Positions 34,101 to 44,930 of a stretch of DNA of 64,000 bases are shown one piece after another. Positions within the stretch are counted from its first letter, which is position 1, and each line of letters starts with the position of its first letter. The stretch is taken from positions 187,115,958-187,179,957 of the forward strand of contig CM054062.1 in assembly GCA_028641055.1 (NCBI GenBank), given 5' to 3'. The position numbers and the translations under genes are program-made. The stretch comes from Alopecurus myosuroides (Eukaryota > Streptophyta > Magnoliopsida > Poales > Poaceae). The notes below the pieces were generated by a model. It was not told where the DNA came from. It did no database searches and saw only the letters and a program-made list of their open reading frames with translations.

Positions 34101-35776
34101 TGGCTTTTGGTGTAACGTGATCTGAAACTCTACAAGCACGGCATCGTGTTCTGAACATTGCAACACCAGCAGCTGCGCCCGTTTCCACGGTTCAGAAGCA
34201 TACGTCGCAGGGGATCTGTCGCAGCGCCGGGGAGGGCTCGTGTGCGACCTCGAGACAAACGTGCAGGTGGTCGTCGACGTTCTGCGTGCAGGTGCGGTGC
34301 GGCTGGACGTTGTGCACACGGCATCGAAGAAGAAAAACCGAGCACGAGCTCGTTCTGCTCACCCATGGTGGCACGGACAGCAACCGAGGTTTTCGGTGAG
34401 GTAAAAGGGCGTATGAGGGGGGAAATGGAAACGGTAACTCACCCTGGTGGTGGCGGAGTAGTCGATCAGGTCGATGAAGGATCGTGGCGACGGGAGCTCG
34501 AAGGATTCCGGCAACGCCCGTACCGAAAACGAGGACGGCGCGGATGATCGGATGCTTCTCCGGCTGGTGCTCGAGGATGAGGAGGAAGAGGGAGGTGGGG
34601 TGGTGCTGCTCCACCTCCCAGCGTGGCTCACGGGTGGCTGCGACGGCGAGCCTCTGACGGGGGAGCAGGTGGTTCTCTGACGGGTGCGGCGAGTTTCAGA
34701 GAATCAGAAGGAAGCGAGGGAAGAAAGGACTCGGCGGCGCTTGGAGGGAAGGGGTCTAGGTTGCTAGGTTAGCAGAGAGGGGGAAGGTGAGCTACTTAAG
34801 GAGAGAGGGGGGCAGTACGGCATGCCATCGGGAGAGGGGGAAGCGATCCTGCGGTGGTGAGCAGCAGACAGCGACAGGGTCTCTTCCGTACGAGGAAGAA
34901 GACCACGGAAGGGTACTGGGCTGAAAGGTAACGGGCTGGGCTGCTGTGCTCCCTCTCTTCTTTTTGTTATTTTTTTTTGTTTTACTGTTTTTTTTTGTAG
35001 TTTTGCTTTGGAAGAAAAAGTTAAGGTTTTGTTTGACAAAATTTCCAGAACAACATTAGGTTAGACTAATTAGTTAATTAGGAACCACATTGCATGCTTG
35101 GATTCCAAATTTGAGATTTAAAAATATGTTTGTATTTGAAACCAATTTGGGAGATTTTCATATTAATGAACCATTAAGGAAAAGAAGCATGTTTATAGGG
35201 TAGCCCCTATGAATTTTAAGAATTAAAATTATTTGGTTGAATTGATAATGTTTATAAAGTGGTTATGACCCAACTTGGGTGCTGTTTGGAAAACAAACCA
35301 AATTGATTGAAATTTGCAATATTCATTAATATTAGGAAAACAAGCAATTTCAATAGGGTTTCCCCTAGGGTTTAGACTGATTTAAGGAATTCAAATTAGT
35401 GGTGCACTTCATGGATTCAAAAGTTTAATGATTTTGAGACATGGTTTGAGTTTGGAAGTGATTTGGAAATAAAAGATTAAGGTGATTGATTGAAATAAGC
35501 AACAAATTAATAGTTGAAACATTAAGCAAAAGATGTTTTTGATTTGCAATTCTTTATTTGAAAGATTGCAACAGACAAGTGATTAAAACAAAATCAACCA
35601 GTGGAAAAACAATTTAGGGGTTTTAATTGCAAGTTTGAAATTGGAAGTTTTTTTTTTTTGAGCAAGCTTAAAAGTTTAAATTGTTTTGAAATTTTCAGTT
35701 GTGATGCAAACATGGTGCAATGCAATGTGATGCATATGATGCAAGCAATCAAACAGGTAACACCCCAGGTGTTACA
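31160..35776 (-). repeat. 3' LTR of the LARD-like element (4617 bp)
   Basis: Essentially identical to 36253-40869. It has an AT-rich left half and a GC-rich segment (about 33720-34960) that on the minus strand looks like a 5' UTR plus first exon, ending in a GGTGAGTT donor (about 34434-34441). Minus-strand frames up to 274 codons (33495-34319) have no known motifs. Confidence 0.95.
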
Positions 35777-36252
35777 GACGACACCACTAACAAGGGATTG
35801 CGCCCTCGCAATCCACCTGCTAACCCGGGAGGGGAAAGAAGTTCGACTATCGATTCTTCGTGCTTCCAGTTGATCTCCTCGACACCACTAACAAGGGATT
35901 CTTGCTCGGAGTGACGACGATGTTCTTCCACCAGGAATCTTCCGATGACCGAACCTATTAGGTTAAGGGCTCAGAAAACGTCCACCCACGTAGGATCCTA
36001 ACACTTTGAAAGATAGACAGGAAGAGAGAGTCCAAAACAAATAAGATGGGAGGGGAAATAGAATAGGGGTAAGGAGAAAACAAGAATCCTATTGAGATGT
36101 TTTTCCAAAATAGTTTAGCAGAAATAGTTTTTGACACTCTAGAAACAACGACCGTTAGCTAGGTTAACCTACAGGCTTTGCGGACCCGTTGCTTCGATAA
36201 CCATTCGTATCGAAACAATCTCGGGAATCGGAACCAAGGCTCTGATACCATT
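35777..36252 (-). other. 476-bp internal domain of the LARD-like element
   Basis: Contains the initiator-Met primer site at one end. At the other, ACACCACTAACAAGGGATT is duplicated (about 35780 and 35881). No frame of interest. The usual purine tract next to the 3' LTR is not evident. Confidence 0.8.
36238..36250 (-). other. primer-binding site (initiator tRNA-Met)
   Basis: TGGTATCAGAGCC on the minus strand, two bases from the 5' LTR. This is the standard plant retroelement primer site and fixes the element's direction. Confidence 0.92.
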
Positions 36253-39200
36253 TGTCACGCCCCGAGATCGGGCACTATGCAGATTTCAGCATTCCCGCCA
36301 AATCCGCATAATAACCGATTCCAGGTTGCCATTTATGATAACATTACAATAGTTCACGAATAATCCACAATTACAACAGAAACAGATAGATACAAGATGA
36401 CTCAAACGAGCCAGGGTTACAACTGATACATACAAAGATCCAAATAACAGCGGAAGAAACAAACGTCCGTCTACGGACAAGATCCAAATGGGACTAAGAG
36501 TCCTGAAGATAACCGAAGGCGTCCAATCCCTGCCCAGGCCAAGCCGGAGGGATTCCCAAGCTAACGTCGTCAGACTTCAAACCTGTTGACTGCAAGTTGG
36601 AATTTGCAGCCACGAAAGAGATTCGTGGGTCAGTACGGTTAAGTACTGGCAAGGGGGATAAAACCCATACTCACAAGTTACCGGCGTAGCCAGTCATCAC
36701 AAGATACAAATACTTTAGGTTCAACGGAAAGGAAGGGGTTATTGCAATTAAGCGACAGCAGGCTGCACTAACCAACTACAGAGAGAATACTACCACTTCC
36801 AACTAACAGAAAGGGGATAAGATCGAGGGTTGTAACCAACTGAAAGTAAATCCAAACAAACCCATCCTGGATCTCGCCCCTTATCCGAAGAAGCAATCCG
36901 AGGATAACTCACACAGTTGTATTAAAGGTGAATCAAGTTATTGTGTCATCAACCTATTACTAGTCAAGTTATTAGTCATTGGGTGTAACATGTTTGATCA
37001 TTAGGTTTAAGTTGTCCTGAGTACTTGTTAGCCAGTACTTTCACCAAGTAATCCATAACCGCGGAAAACACGGCTTCTCGAGAAGATTATCCCTGCAGGG
37101 TTGCACCAATTTAGCCGTACTCATGAATAACCCGCCAGATGGAGCGGCCACTCCACCAAGCGGGGCACTCAACACAATCCAACCCTTCTTCGCATCAAGC
37201 CCAAAGCACCTTGGGCGCACGGCTACTCGGGCCCAGAAGAAAATGGACCCTCATAGCACTCTAAGACCGTGTCCCCCTATATGCCGACTACGAAAGTTCC
37301 ACCCGGGATCCAAGGGCTCGCAAGATCATGCATGCAGCAAATGGAAAACCCGAACTAAATGAGGCGATTTGGACGAGATGCGAATCGGGTCAAACTGAGG
37401 GGGAGCCCATACTCCCCAAATGCGGGTAGTGCACTCATCATGGATCAGTAGACAAGACCCTTTTCCTATTAGGGTCGACACTAGCAGGCCTCAAAACCAC
37501 AAAGGGCCTCCTGCCGGTGCCTTATCATCAAATTTATTATTAATAGTAACATTAGCATGTTTGATTGATTGATTAAACATCGAGCCCCCAGAACATAATG
37601 AAATAGTAACAGAAAGTAACGGGTAACAGACTCGAGCAAAACAACCCTAAGCATGATAGTAAGACACGGGCAACAAGCAATGGTTATAGGTATGGGGGTG
37701 AGGCAGTAACAAGGTTAAGGGATTCATGTGATGGGTTCGTAACAGAAACAACTACTACTAAGGCTAGCAGAAAAGAACAACGGAAAGAATCGGTAACAAG
37801 TGATGAAAGGCAGCCATTTGGCAGCAAGTGAGTATACTTGCCTGAGATCCCGCAAGGTAGCAGAACTTGTCGTTGCTCACATCATCTCAACGTCCTATCC
37901 GGAAAGAAGCAACGAACCTCGAACAAACACCGGATGCAACAATTACTACTACGGCAAAAGATCCAGCATGATCAAGGTATGTATGCATGACAATTTAATG
38001 GATGCATAGAAATAAACTAGCTGACAAGTTAAACAAATTTAAATGGACCCATATGCAATTTTGAGTTACATAGGAAGAGCACATGAATTATGGTTGAAAC
38101 AATTGTTTTCCAACTAATCAACAGGTGTAGGTGGGTTAGCATGATGCATGCAAAAGGGAAACAGCAAAATAACAACATTAGAATCAAATTAGAATAGGGT
38201 GTAGCAATTTAGAATTTTATTATTAATTTTAGGGAATTTTGGGTGCCTTAAAGGGAACACACAAGTACTTGTTGTTTTCAACCCTTTAAATTGTTCAAAA
38301 CAAATAACAAAGTTGATATTTGAAAAGAACATCAAATTTTAGTTGGATTACATGTTTCACATGTTGAAATTGGGCTTTGGATTATTTAATTATGAATTAA
38401 ACAATATTGAACAATTTTTAAGTGCATTAAACAAGATTTAAATTGTTTAGGCAATTTAAATTGTTCAAACCAGAAAACAAAATTTATATTTGAATAGAGT
38501 ATTCAAAAAGGTGTGAAAAACATATTTTATTTGGATTATTTGAAAACAGTATGAATTAGTTATGAATTACTTCAATTTGTATTTGAATTATTCAAATTTG
38601 AAATTTAAATGCATTTTTGAAAATTCAAAACAGAACACAAGTTGAATATTTGGAAAGATTATGAAATTTGGATAGGAATACACATAAAGTTTGCATTTGT
38701 TGGATTTATAAAATGGAAGATATTGAATTTCAAAGTTATGTTTTAATTCTGTTATTTTAAAAAAAAGAAAATAGGATTCAACAGATTCATTTGAAAATCT
38801 TTTGTTACGCACTGGACACGCACACACAGGCTGACAGGGGGGGCCCGTGGCCCACTGTGCCCACGTGGCGTCAGAGGGGCTGACGGGTGGGACCGGTGCG
38901 GGCGCGAAATAGCGAAAAAGGGGGGTGCCATCGCGCGGCCGAGGGGGATCGATCCCTCGACCTGCAGCCCGCGCGCGAGGGAACAGAACCAGTGTGCTGT
39001 TCGGCTGTTTGTGATACGAACGCAGACTGACGAAAGATAAGGTGGACACCGCGTGCATTACTGAATTTGACAGAAACCAAAGGTGCAGACTTGCATCTAC
39101 AGGAAGCAGAAAAGGAGATCTTCGATTCGGAGGGGAGGTTAGGCCGTGGATCTCCAGGGTGCTGATCGGATGTAGATCCACGGTGTGGCTAGCTGGCTTT

Positions 39201-40869
39201 TGGTGTAACGTGATCTGAAACTCTACAAGCACGGCATCGTGTTCTGAACATTGCAACACCAGCAGCTGCGCCCGTTTCCACGGTTCAGAAGCATACGTCG
39301 CAGGGGATCTGTCGCAGCGCCGGGGAGGGCTCGTGTGCGACCTCGAGACAAACGTGCAGGTGGTCGTCGACGTTCTGCGTGCAGGTGCGGTGCGGCTGGA
39401 CGTTGTGCACACGGCATCGAAGAAGAAAAACCGAGCACGAGCTCGTTCTGCTCACCCATGGTGGCACGGACAGCAACCGAGGTTTTCGGTGAGGTAAAAG
39501 GGCGTATGAGGGGGGAAATGGAAACGGTAACTCACCCTGGTGGTGGCGGAGTAGTCGATCAGGTCGATGAAGGATCGTGGCGACGGGAGCTCGAAGGATT
39601 CCGGCAACGCCCGTACCGAAAACGAGGACGGCGCGGATGATCGGATGCTTCTCCGGCTGGTGCTCGAGGATGAGGAGGAAGAGGGAGGTGGGGTGGTGCT
39701 GCTCCACCTCCCAGCATGGCTCACGGGTGGCTGCGACGGCGAGCCTCTGACGGGGGAGCAGGTGGTTCTCTGACGGGTGCGGCGAGTTTCAGAGAATCAG
39801 AAGGAAGCGAGGGAAGAAAGGACTCGGCGGCGCTTGGAGGGAAGGGGTCTAGGTTGCTAGGTTAGCAGAGAGGGGGAAGGTGAGCTACTTAAGGAGAGAG
39901 GGGGGCAGTACGGCATGCCATCGGGAGAGGGGGAAGCGATCCTGCGGTGGTGAGCAGCAGACAGCGACAGGGTCTCTTCCGTACGAGGAAGAAGACCACG
40001 GAAGGGTACTGGGCTGAAAGGTAACGGGCTGGGCTGCTGTGCTCCCTCTCTTCTTTTTGTTATTTTTTTTTGTTTTACTGTTTTTTTTTGTAGTTTTGCT
40101 TTGGAAGAAAAAGTTAAGGTTTTGTTTGACAAAATTTCCAGAACAACATTAGGTTAGACTAATTAGTTAATTAGGAACCACATTGCATGCTTGGATTCCA
40201 AATTTGAGATTTAAAAATATGTTTGTATTTGAAACCAATTTGGGAGATTTTCATATTAATGAACCATTAAGGAAAAGAAGCATGTTTATAGGGTAGCCCC
40301 TATGAATTTTAAGAGTTAAAATTATTTGGTTGAATTGATAATGTTTATAAAGTGGTTATGACCCAACTTGGGTGCTGTTTGGAAAACAAACCAAATTGAT
40401 TGAAATTTGCAATATTCATTAATATTAGGAAAACAAGCAATTTCAATAGGGTTTCCCCTAGGGTTTAGACTGATTTAAGGAATTCAAATTAGTGGTGCAC
40501 TTCATGGATTCAAAAGTTTAATGATTTTGAGACATGGTTTGAGTTTGGAAGTGATTTGGAAATAAAAGATTAAGGTGATTGATTGAAATAAGCAACAAAT
40601 TAATAGTTGAAACATTAAGCAAAAGATGTTTTTGATTTGCAATTCTTTATTTGAAAGATTGCAACAGACAAGTGATTAAAACAAAATCAACCAGTGGAAA
40701 AACAATTTAGGGGTTTTAATTGCAAGTTTGAAATTGGAAGTTTTTTTTTTTTGAGCAAGCTTAAAAGTTTAAATTGTTTTGAAATTTTCAGTTGTGATGC
40801 AAACATGGTGCAATGCAATGTGATGCATATGATGCAAGCAATCAAACAGGTAACACCCCAGGTGTTACA
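36253..40869 (-). repeat. 5' LTR of the LARD-like element (4617 bp)
   Basis: Direct copy of 31160-35776 at an offset of 5093. The outer tip (40850-40868) is a perfect hairpin, GTAACACC-CCA-GGTGTTAC. Confidence 0.95.
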
Positions 40870-40874
40870 GTACA

Positions 40875-42280
40875 AAGCAAGGCTCGTTGCTCAAGGTTTC
40901 TCCCAGCGACCAGGTGTCGACTTCGAGGAAACTTACTCCCCAGTCATGGATGGAATTACCTTTAGATACTTGATCTCAATGGCAGTAAACTTGGACTTGA
41001 CAATGAAACTTATGGATGTTGTCACCGCTTACCTTTATGGTAATTTGGATTCGGACATATACATGAAGGTACCCGAAGGTATCCCTGTCCCGAACCAAGA
41101 TAGAGCTAACAGAGGTTTATACAGTGTTCAGCTTAAGAAGTCACTCTATGGACTTAAACAGTCAGGTAGGATGTGGTATAATCGTTTAAGCGATTTCCTT
41201 CATCAGAAGGGCTACACGAGCAATGAAGATTGCCCATGTGTTTTTATACGGAGATCACAAGATGGTTTCTGTATTATCTCGGTGTACGTGGACGATTTGA
41301 ATATAATCGGTACACCTGAGGATATTGAGGAAGCGAGTTCCTACCTGATGTCGGAATTCGAAATGAAAGACTTAGGCAAAACTAAGTTCTGCCTAGGTTT
41401 GCAACTTGAACATTCCCCTGCTGGGATCTTAGTGCACCAGTCTGCCTACACCCAGAAGGTGTTGGAAAGATTTGGATTTGACAAGGCATATCCTTCTAAG
41501 ACCCCGATGATCGGGAGATCTTTACAGCAGGATAAGGACCCGTTCAAACCTAAGGAAGAGGGGGAGGAAATTCTGGGACCAGAATTCCCCTACTTGAGTG
41601 CAGTTGGCGCACTCATGTACCTCGCGAATTGCACACGGCCGGACATTGCGTTCGCTGTCAATTTGCTTGCTAGGTACAGTTCTGAGCCTACCAAGAGGCA
41701 TTGGAAAGGCGTTAAGGACATCTTCCGATACCTGCAAGGGACCAAAGATCTTGGCTTGTTTTACCGGAGGAATCAAGACCTCACGGTTGTAGGCTATGCT
41801 GATGCTGGGTACCTTTCGGACCCGCACACATCCAAGTCTCAAACTGGATATGTTTTCCTTTGTGGAGGAACCGCTATTTCCTGGAAATCGTCTAAGCAAA
41901 GCCTAGTGTCAACTTCGACGAACCACTCGGAAATCATAGCACTATATGAAGCATCACGTGAGTGTGTATGGCTTCGACGGGTGATCGGCCACATCCAGCT
42001 GTCATGTGGGCTGAACACCGTCCAAACCCCCACTATTATCTGTGAAGATAATGCCGCTTGTGTTGCACAAGTCCAGACGGGTTATGTGAAGAGTAATCTC
42101 ACGAAGCATATCAACCCCAAATTCTTCTACGCACATGAGTTGCAGAAGTTGAATGAAGTAAAAATCCTACATACTAAGTCGTGTGAAAATCTTGCTGATT
42201 TGTTCACTAAATCATTACCTGCATCTTCTTTCGAGAGATGTGTTCGTGGAATTGGTATGATGAGACTTAGGGAGATGTAA
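40875..42280 (+). pseudogene. pol: Copia pol, 3' part: reverse transcriptase and RNase H
   Basis: Continues the RT where it was cut: KARLVAQGFSQRPGVDFEET, then MDVVTAYLYGNLDSDIYM, KSLYGLKQSGRMWYNRL, and the catalytic YVDD at about 41284-41295. RNase H follows with D in YADAGYLSDP, E in STSTNHSEIIALYEASRE and D in CEDNAACVAQ. The stop is TAA at 42278-42280. No internal stop is present, so this half is well kept. The open frame reaches back to 40694 through the inserted LTR, giving a chance fusion. Confidence 0.92.
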
Positions 42281-42534
42281 GGTTCAGGGGGAGAATCTTC
42301 ACAAACTCATCGCTAAATTCTCGATCCCGATGATTGAGTACTTAACTTAATGGTTAAGTGAGTTGTACTCTTTTTCCCTTAAGTGAGTTTTTATGAAGTT
42401 TCTCACACGAGATTTTTAATGAGGCAATTCGTGCAACATAGCAATAGTATACCATGTGTTTTTTCTCCATATTTTTCCCACTGGGTTTTTCGGAGTTTTG
42501 AGGCATCGCTATACGGATGATACCCAAGGGGGAG

Positions 42535-42815
42535 TGTTGGGAAACTTGGGCCAGGAGGTGGCAGCCCACTCGGTGGGCTTTGCCCAGTCCAACTAGGCCT
42601 TAGGGTTTCCCCCACTTTGTACGTTCGTTTGGGTCTCACCCTCCTGTTATATATTGAGGCACTGTACGTAGTCTAGGAACAGAACAGAGAAAGCAATAAA
42701 GATTTTGTTGTGCCCACACGCTATGTCACTTTTCTTCCTTGTTCGTGTGTTGTTCATCTACGCCGTCGCCGTCACACACCCTCAGGACCGGCCAGCCGGC
42801 AGAGGTTGTGTAACA
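42535..42815 (+). repeat. 3' LTR of the Copia element
   Basis: Near-copy of 25679-25959. It is directly preceded by the purine tract AAGGGGGAG (42526-42534), the second-strand primer, which confirms plus orientation. Confidence 0.93.
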
Positions 42816-42820
42816 CGTAC

Positions 42821-43377
42821 GTGTGATTAGTTGGCTAGCTTGGCAAGACAGAGTAAACTGCTACCTAATCCATCAGCGTCATATCCGAAGGAGTCATGGG
42901 AAACGGGCGGTAGCTTGTTCCATATGCCCGCCTGACCTTCTAGACGCTACAGCCTGCATCGTTGAATGGCTTCCTGTGCAACTAATCTGAGTATCTATCT
43001 GACGTTCATGTGCTGTTCATTTTTCTCTTGATGCTCCTGTCCATGGATACAGCCCAGTTGGAAGACGTAACCACTGAGTGGAAATTGGACACAGCTTTGC
43101 TCAGACCTCAAAACTGAGGGTCGTCGCCCCATAGGTAGAATTGAGCCCTCTATTGGATAGCGGGCATCCGGACCGGCCCAATGGGCCCTATTAACCAAAG
43201 GCTTTTCTTGTGCTTATATTAACAACACGGAATTAGTCTACGGAAGAGTTTTACGGATTAGGTGAGGGTAATCAGGAAGTGGGCCTGGAGTGAAATTCAG
43301 GGGGAGGTTTAGTTATGGGGGCCAATTAAAACATGGCATGTCAGCCCGTAAGCACGATTCTGTAACAACGAGTACGT
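42821..43377. other. low-copy-looking sequence between Copia and LINE
   Basis: About 560 bp with no recognisable gene or repeat. It continues the DNA at 25426-25673, which was split by the Copia insertion. Confidence 0.35.
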
Positions 43378-43713
43378 AAGTGCGGCATTTTCGTGAGATC
43401 TTGTAGTCAAAGAATGCCTGTACTCGAACGAAAATAAGGATCGCTCAATAATTGTGGGTTTTGCGTGAACGCGTCGACCTAGGGCCTCTCAGCGGCTAGG
43501 GTTTTTCATCCCTCTTGTCGACTCAACGACGCAGAGGTCCGTTACCTAAATCGGTTGCGTTTCAGGTTGAGTGTTCGGATCGGATTTGGCTACCAAACCT
43601 TGTCCGCATAAGCAGGGTTTGCGACGGGAAGCAGGGAGGCGCAGCAGATTCTTTTCTTATCAAGAACGAGATCATCTGGACTTCCGAGGTACTCCATTGT
43701 GGAAGCAAAGGCA

Positions 43714-44930
43714 ATGGCGAGTGGATCCGATCAGAGGAAGGAAGAGGACATTGATGCATTGCTCAACCGATTAGGGACTGAGGACGATGAAATCGACGAT
43801 CTAGTGTTTGAAGAAGAAGACTCGGCGCCGAAGGTGGGATTGAAGTGGATGGCTTTTGCTAGGGTTCACACATCAAACGTGTTTAGTCCACAAACTTTTG
43901 ATCAGCACATGCGGTTTGCTTGGAGTCCAGCTCGGGAAGTTGAGATTCGTCATCTGGAGGGGAATACTTTTATTGTCTAGTGTTCATGCCTTGGTGATTG
44001 GCTCAAAGTTGAAGATGAGGGACCCTGGCTTTTTCGCCAAAGCGCGGTTTGTATTGAGCCGTACCAGTAGAAGCTATCGATCTCGATCATCTGAAGGTTT
44101 GGATTCAAATACACAAGCTGCCTGTTGGGTATAGGAACGATATCTTGATAAAAAATCTGGTGGAGAAGAAGGTTGGAAAGGTCCTCAAAGTGGAAACAGA
44201 TGTTAAGGGTGCGGGGAATTTTGTTCGAGTCAGGGTACGAATTGATGTCAGAAAGGTTCTTGCACGTTTTGTGTCCATCTCACGGGCAAGTCAAAGAGAA
44301 ATCTATGGTATCAAATATGAGAAATTTCCTAGGTTTTATGGAGCGTGTGGGCTTTTAGGTCACACAGACCTTGAATGTGGCACGGGAGAACATGTTCAGG
44401 AGAATCTTAAGTGGGGAGAATTTCTGAAGACTGATTGGAGAACTTGGCGTGGACGTGGTATCAATGGTAATCGAGCTAATTTTTCTGGAGGAAGAGGGGA
44501 TCGGTCAGGTCGGGCTGACGTAACCATGGGTGGAAGAGGTACAGATATCACAGGACGTGGTAATGCTCCGAGATCATGGAGACATAACGTTTTGCCTTAT
44601 TTGGATAATGGGAAATTACCTGAAGGGGTAACGGAGGATAAGGCTACTGATTCGGCCAAAGCAACAGATTTGGGGATGACTGATCGTGACAATGCAGAAG
44701 TAAGTGCAAGAAAAAGATTACTTTTGGAAGGAATTGATATAGAGGAAAATTATGACAAGGATGGGAATACTATTGATAATGGAAAATTTGTAGAACATAG
44801 TGATCTACCTGGGACGATGGTTGTGGTTACCCCTGAAACGGAACGCACGAAACTCTCAAAGAAGGACGGAGATGACTCCACTTCACTAGGATCGGCGGGC
44901 TCTCATGTAGAGTCTGTCCGGTCGCAATGA
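43714..44930 (+). pseudogene. LINE ORF1 (DUF4283 and zinc-knuckle nucleic-acid-binding protein)
   Basis: The ATG at 43714 (MASGSDQRKEEDIDALL) is the likely start. The DUF4283-type domain follows (ALARV-like FARVHTSNVFSPQTFDQHM, then GDWLKVEDEGPWLFRQ). A TAG at 43978-43980 replaces a codon that is usually sense, and a one-base frameshift lies at about 44066. Further on come KYEKFPRFYGACGLLGHTDL and EC, a CCHC-like zinc knuckle, then an RG-rich tail (SGGRGDRSGRADVTMGGRG). The protein would bind LINE RNA. Its TGA overlaps the ORF2 ATG. Confidence 0.85.

Larger units (their letters stand above)
31160..40869 (-). mobile_element. LARD-like non-coding LTR element with giant LTRs
   Basis: Two direct repeats of 4617 bp (31160-35776 and 36253-40869) flank only 476 bp. 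Ends are TG...CA, with the target duplication GTACA (31155-31159 and 40870-40874). A 13-base initiator-Met primer site, TGGTATCAGAGCC, lies on the minus strand at 36238-36250, so the element is transcribed leftward and the right-hand copy is its 5' LTR. No gag or pol is present, so it must borrow proteins from another element, as LARDs do. I find three LTR differences (around 32338/37431, 34623/39716 and 35218/40311). Confidence 0.93.
25679..42815 (+). mobile_element. Ty1/Copia LTR retrotransposon with nested insertion
   Basis: 281-bp LTRs at 25679-25959 and 42535-42815, each TGTTGGG...GTAACA, flanked by the target duplication CGTAC (25674-25678 and 42816-42820). Order on plus: LTR, leader, gag, protease-integrase, RT-RNase H, polypurine tract, LTR, which is Copia order (integrase before RT). 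The LTRs differ at about five positions by eye (about 1.8 percent). A 9.7-kb LTR element at 31160-40869 lies inside the RT. Without it the element is about 7.4 kb. A stop at 30301-30303 and the insertion make it non-autonomous now. Confidence 0.95.

Noticed and set aside
33495..34319. 274-codon minus-strand frame, repeated at 38588-39412
   Set aside because: It is inside both LTRs of the LARD-like element and shows no domain. The C-terminal part is AT-rich filler. The duplicate is simply the second LTR.
31155..40874. Segmental duplication
   Set aside because: The 4.6-kb direct repeats have TG...CA ends, a primer site and a 5-bp target duplication, so they are LTRs.
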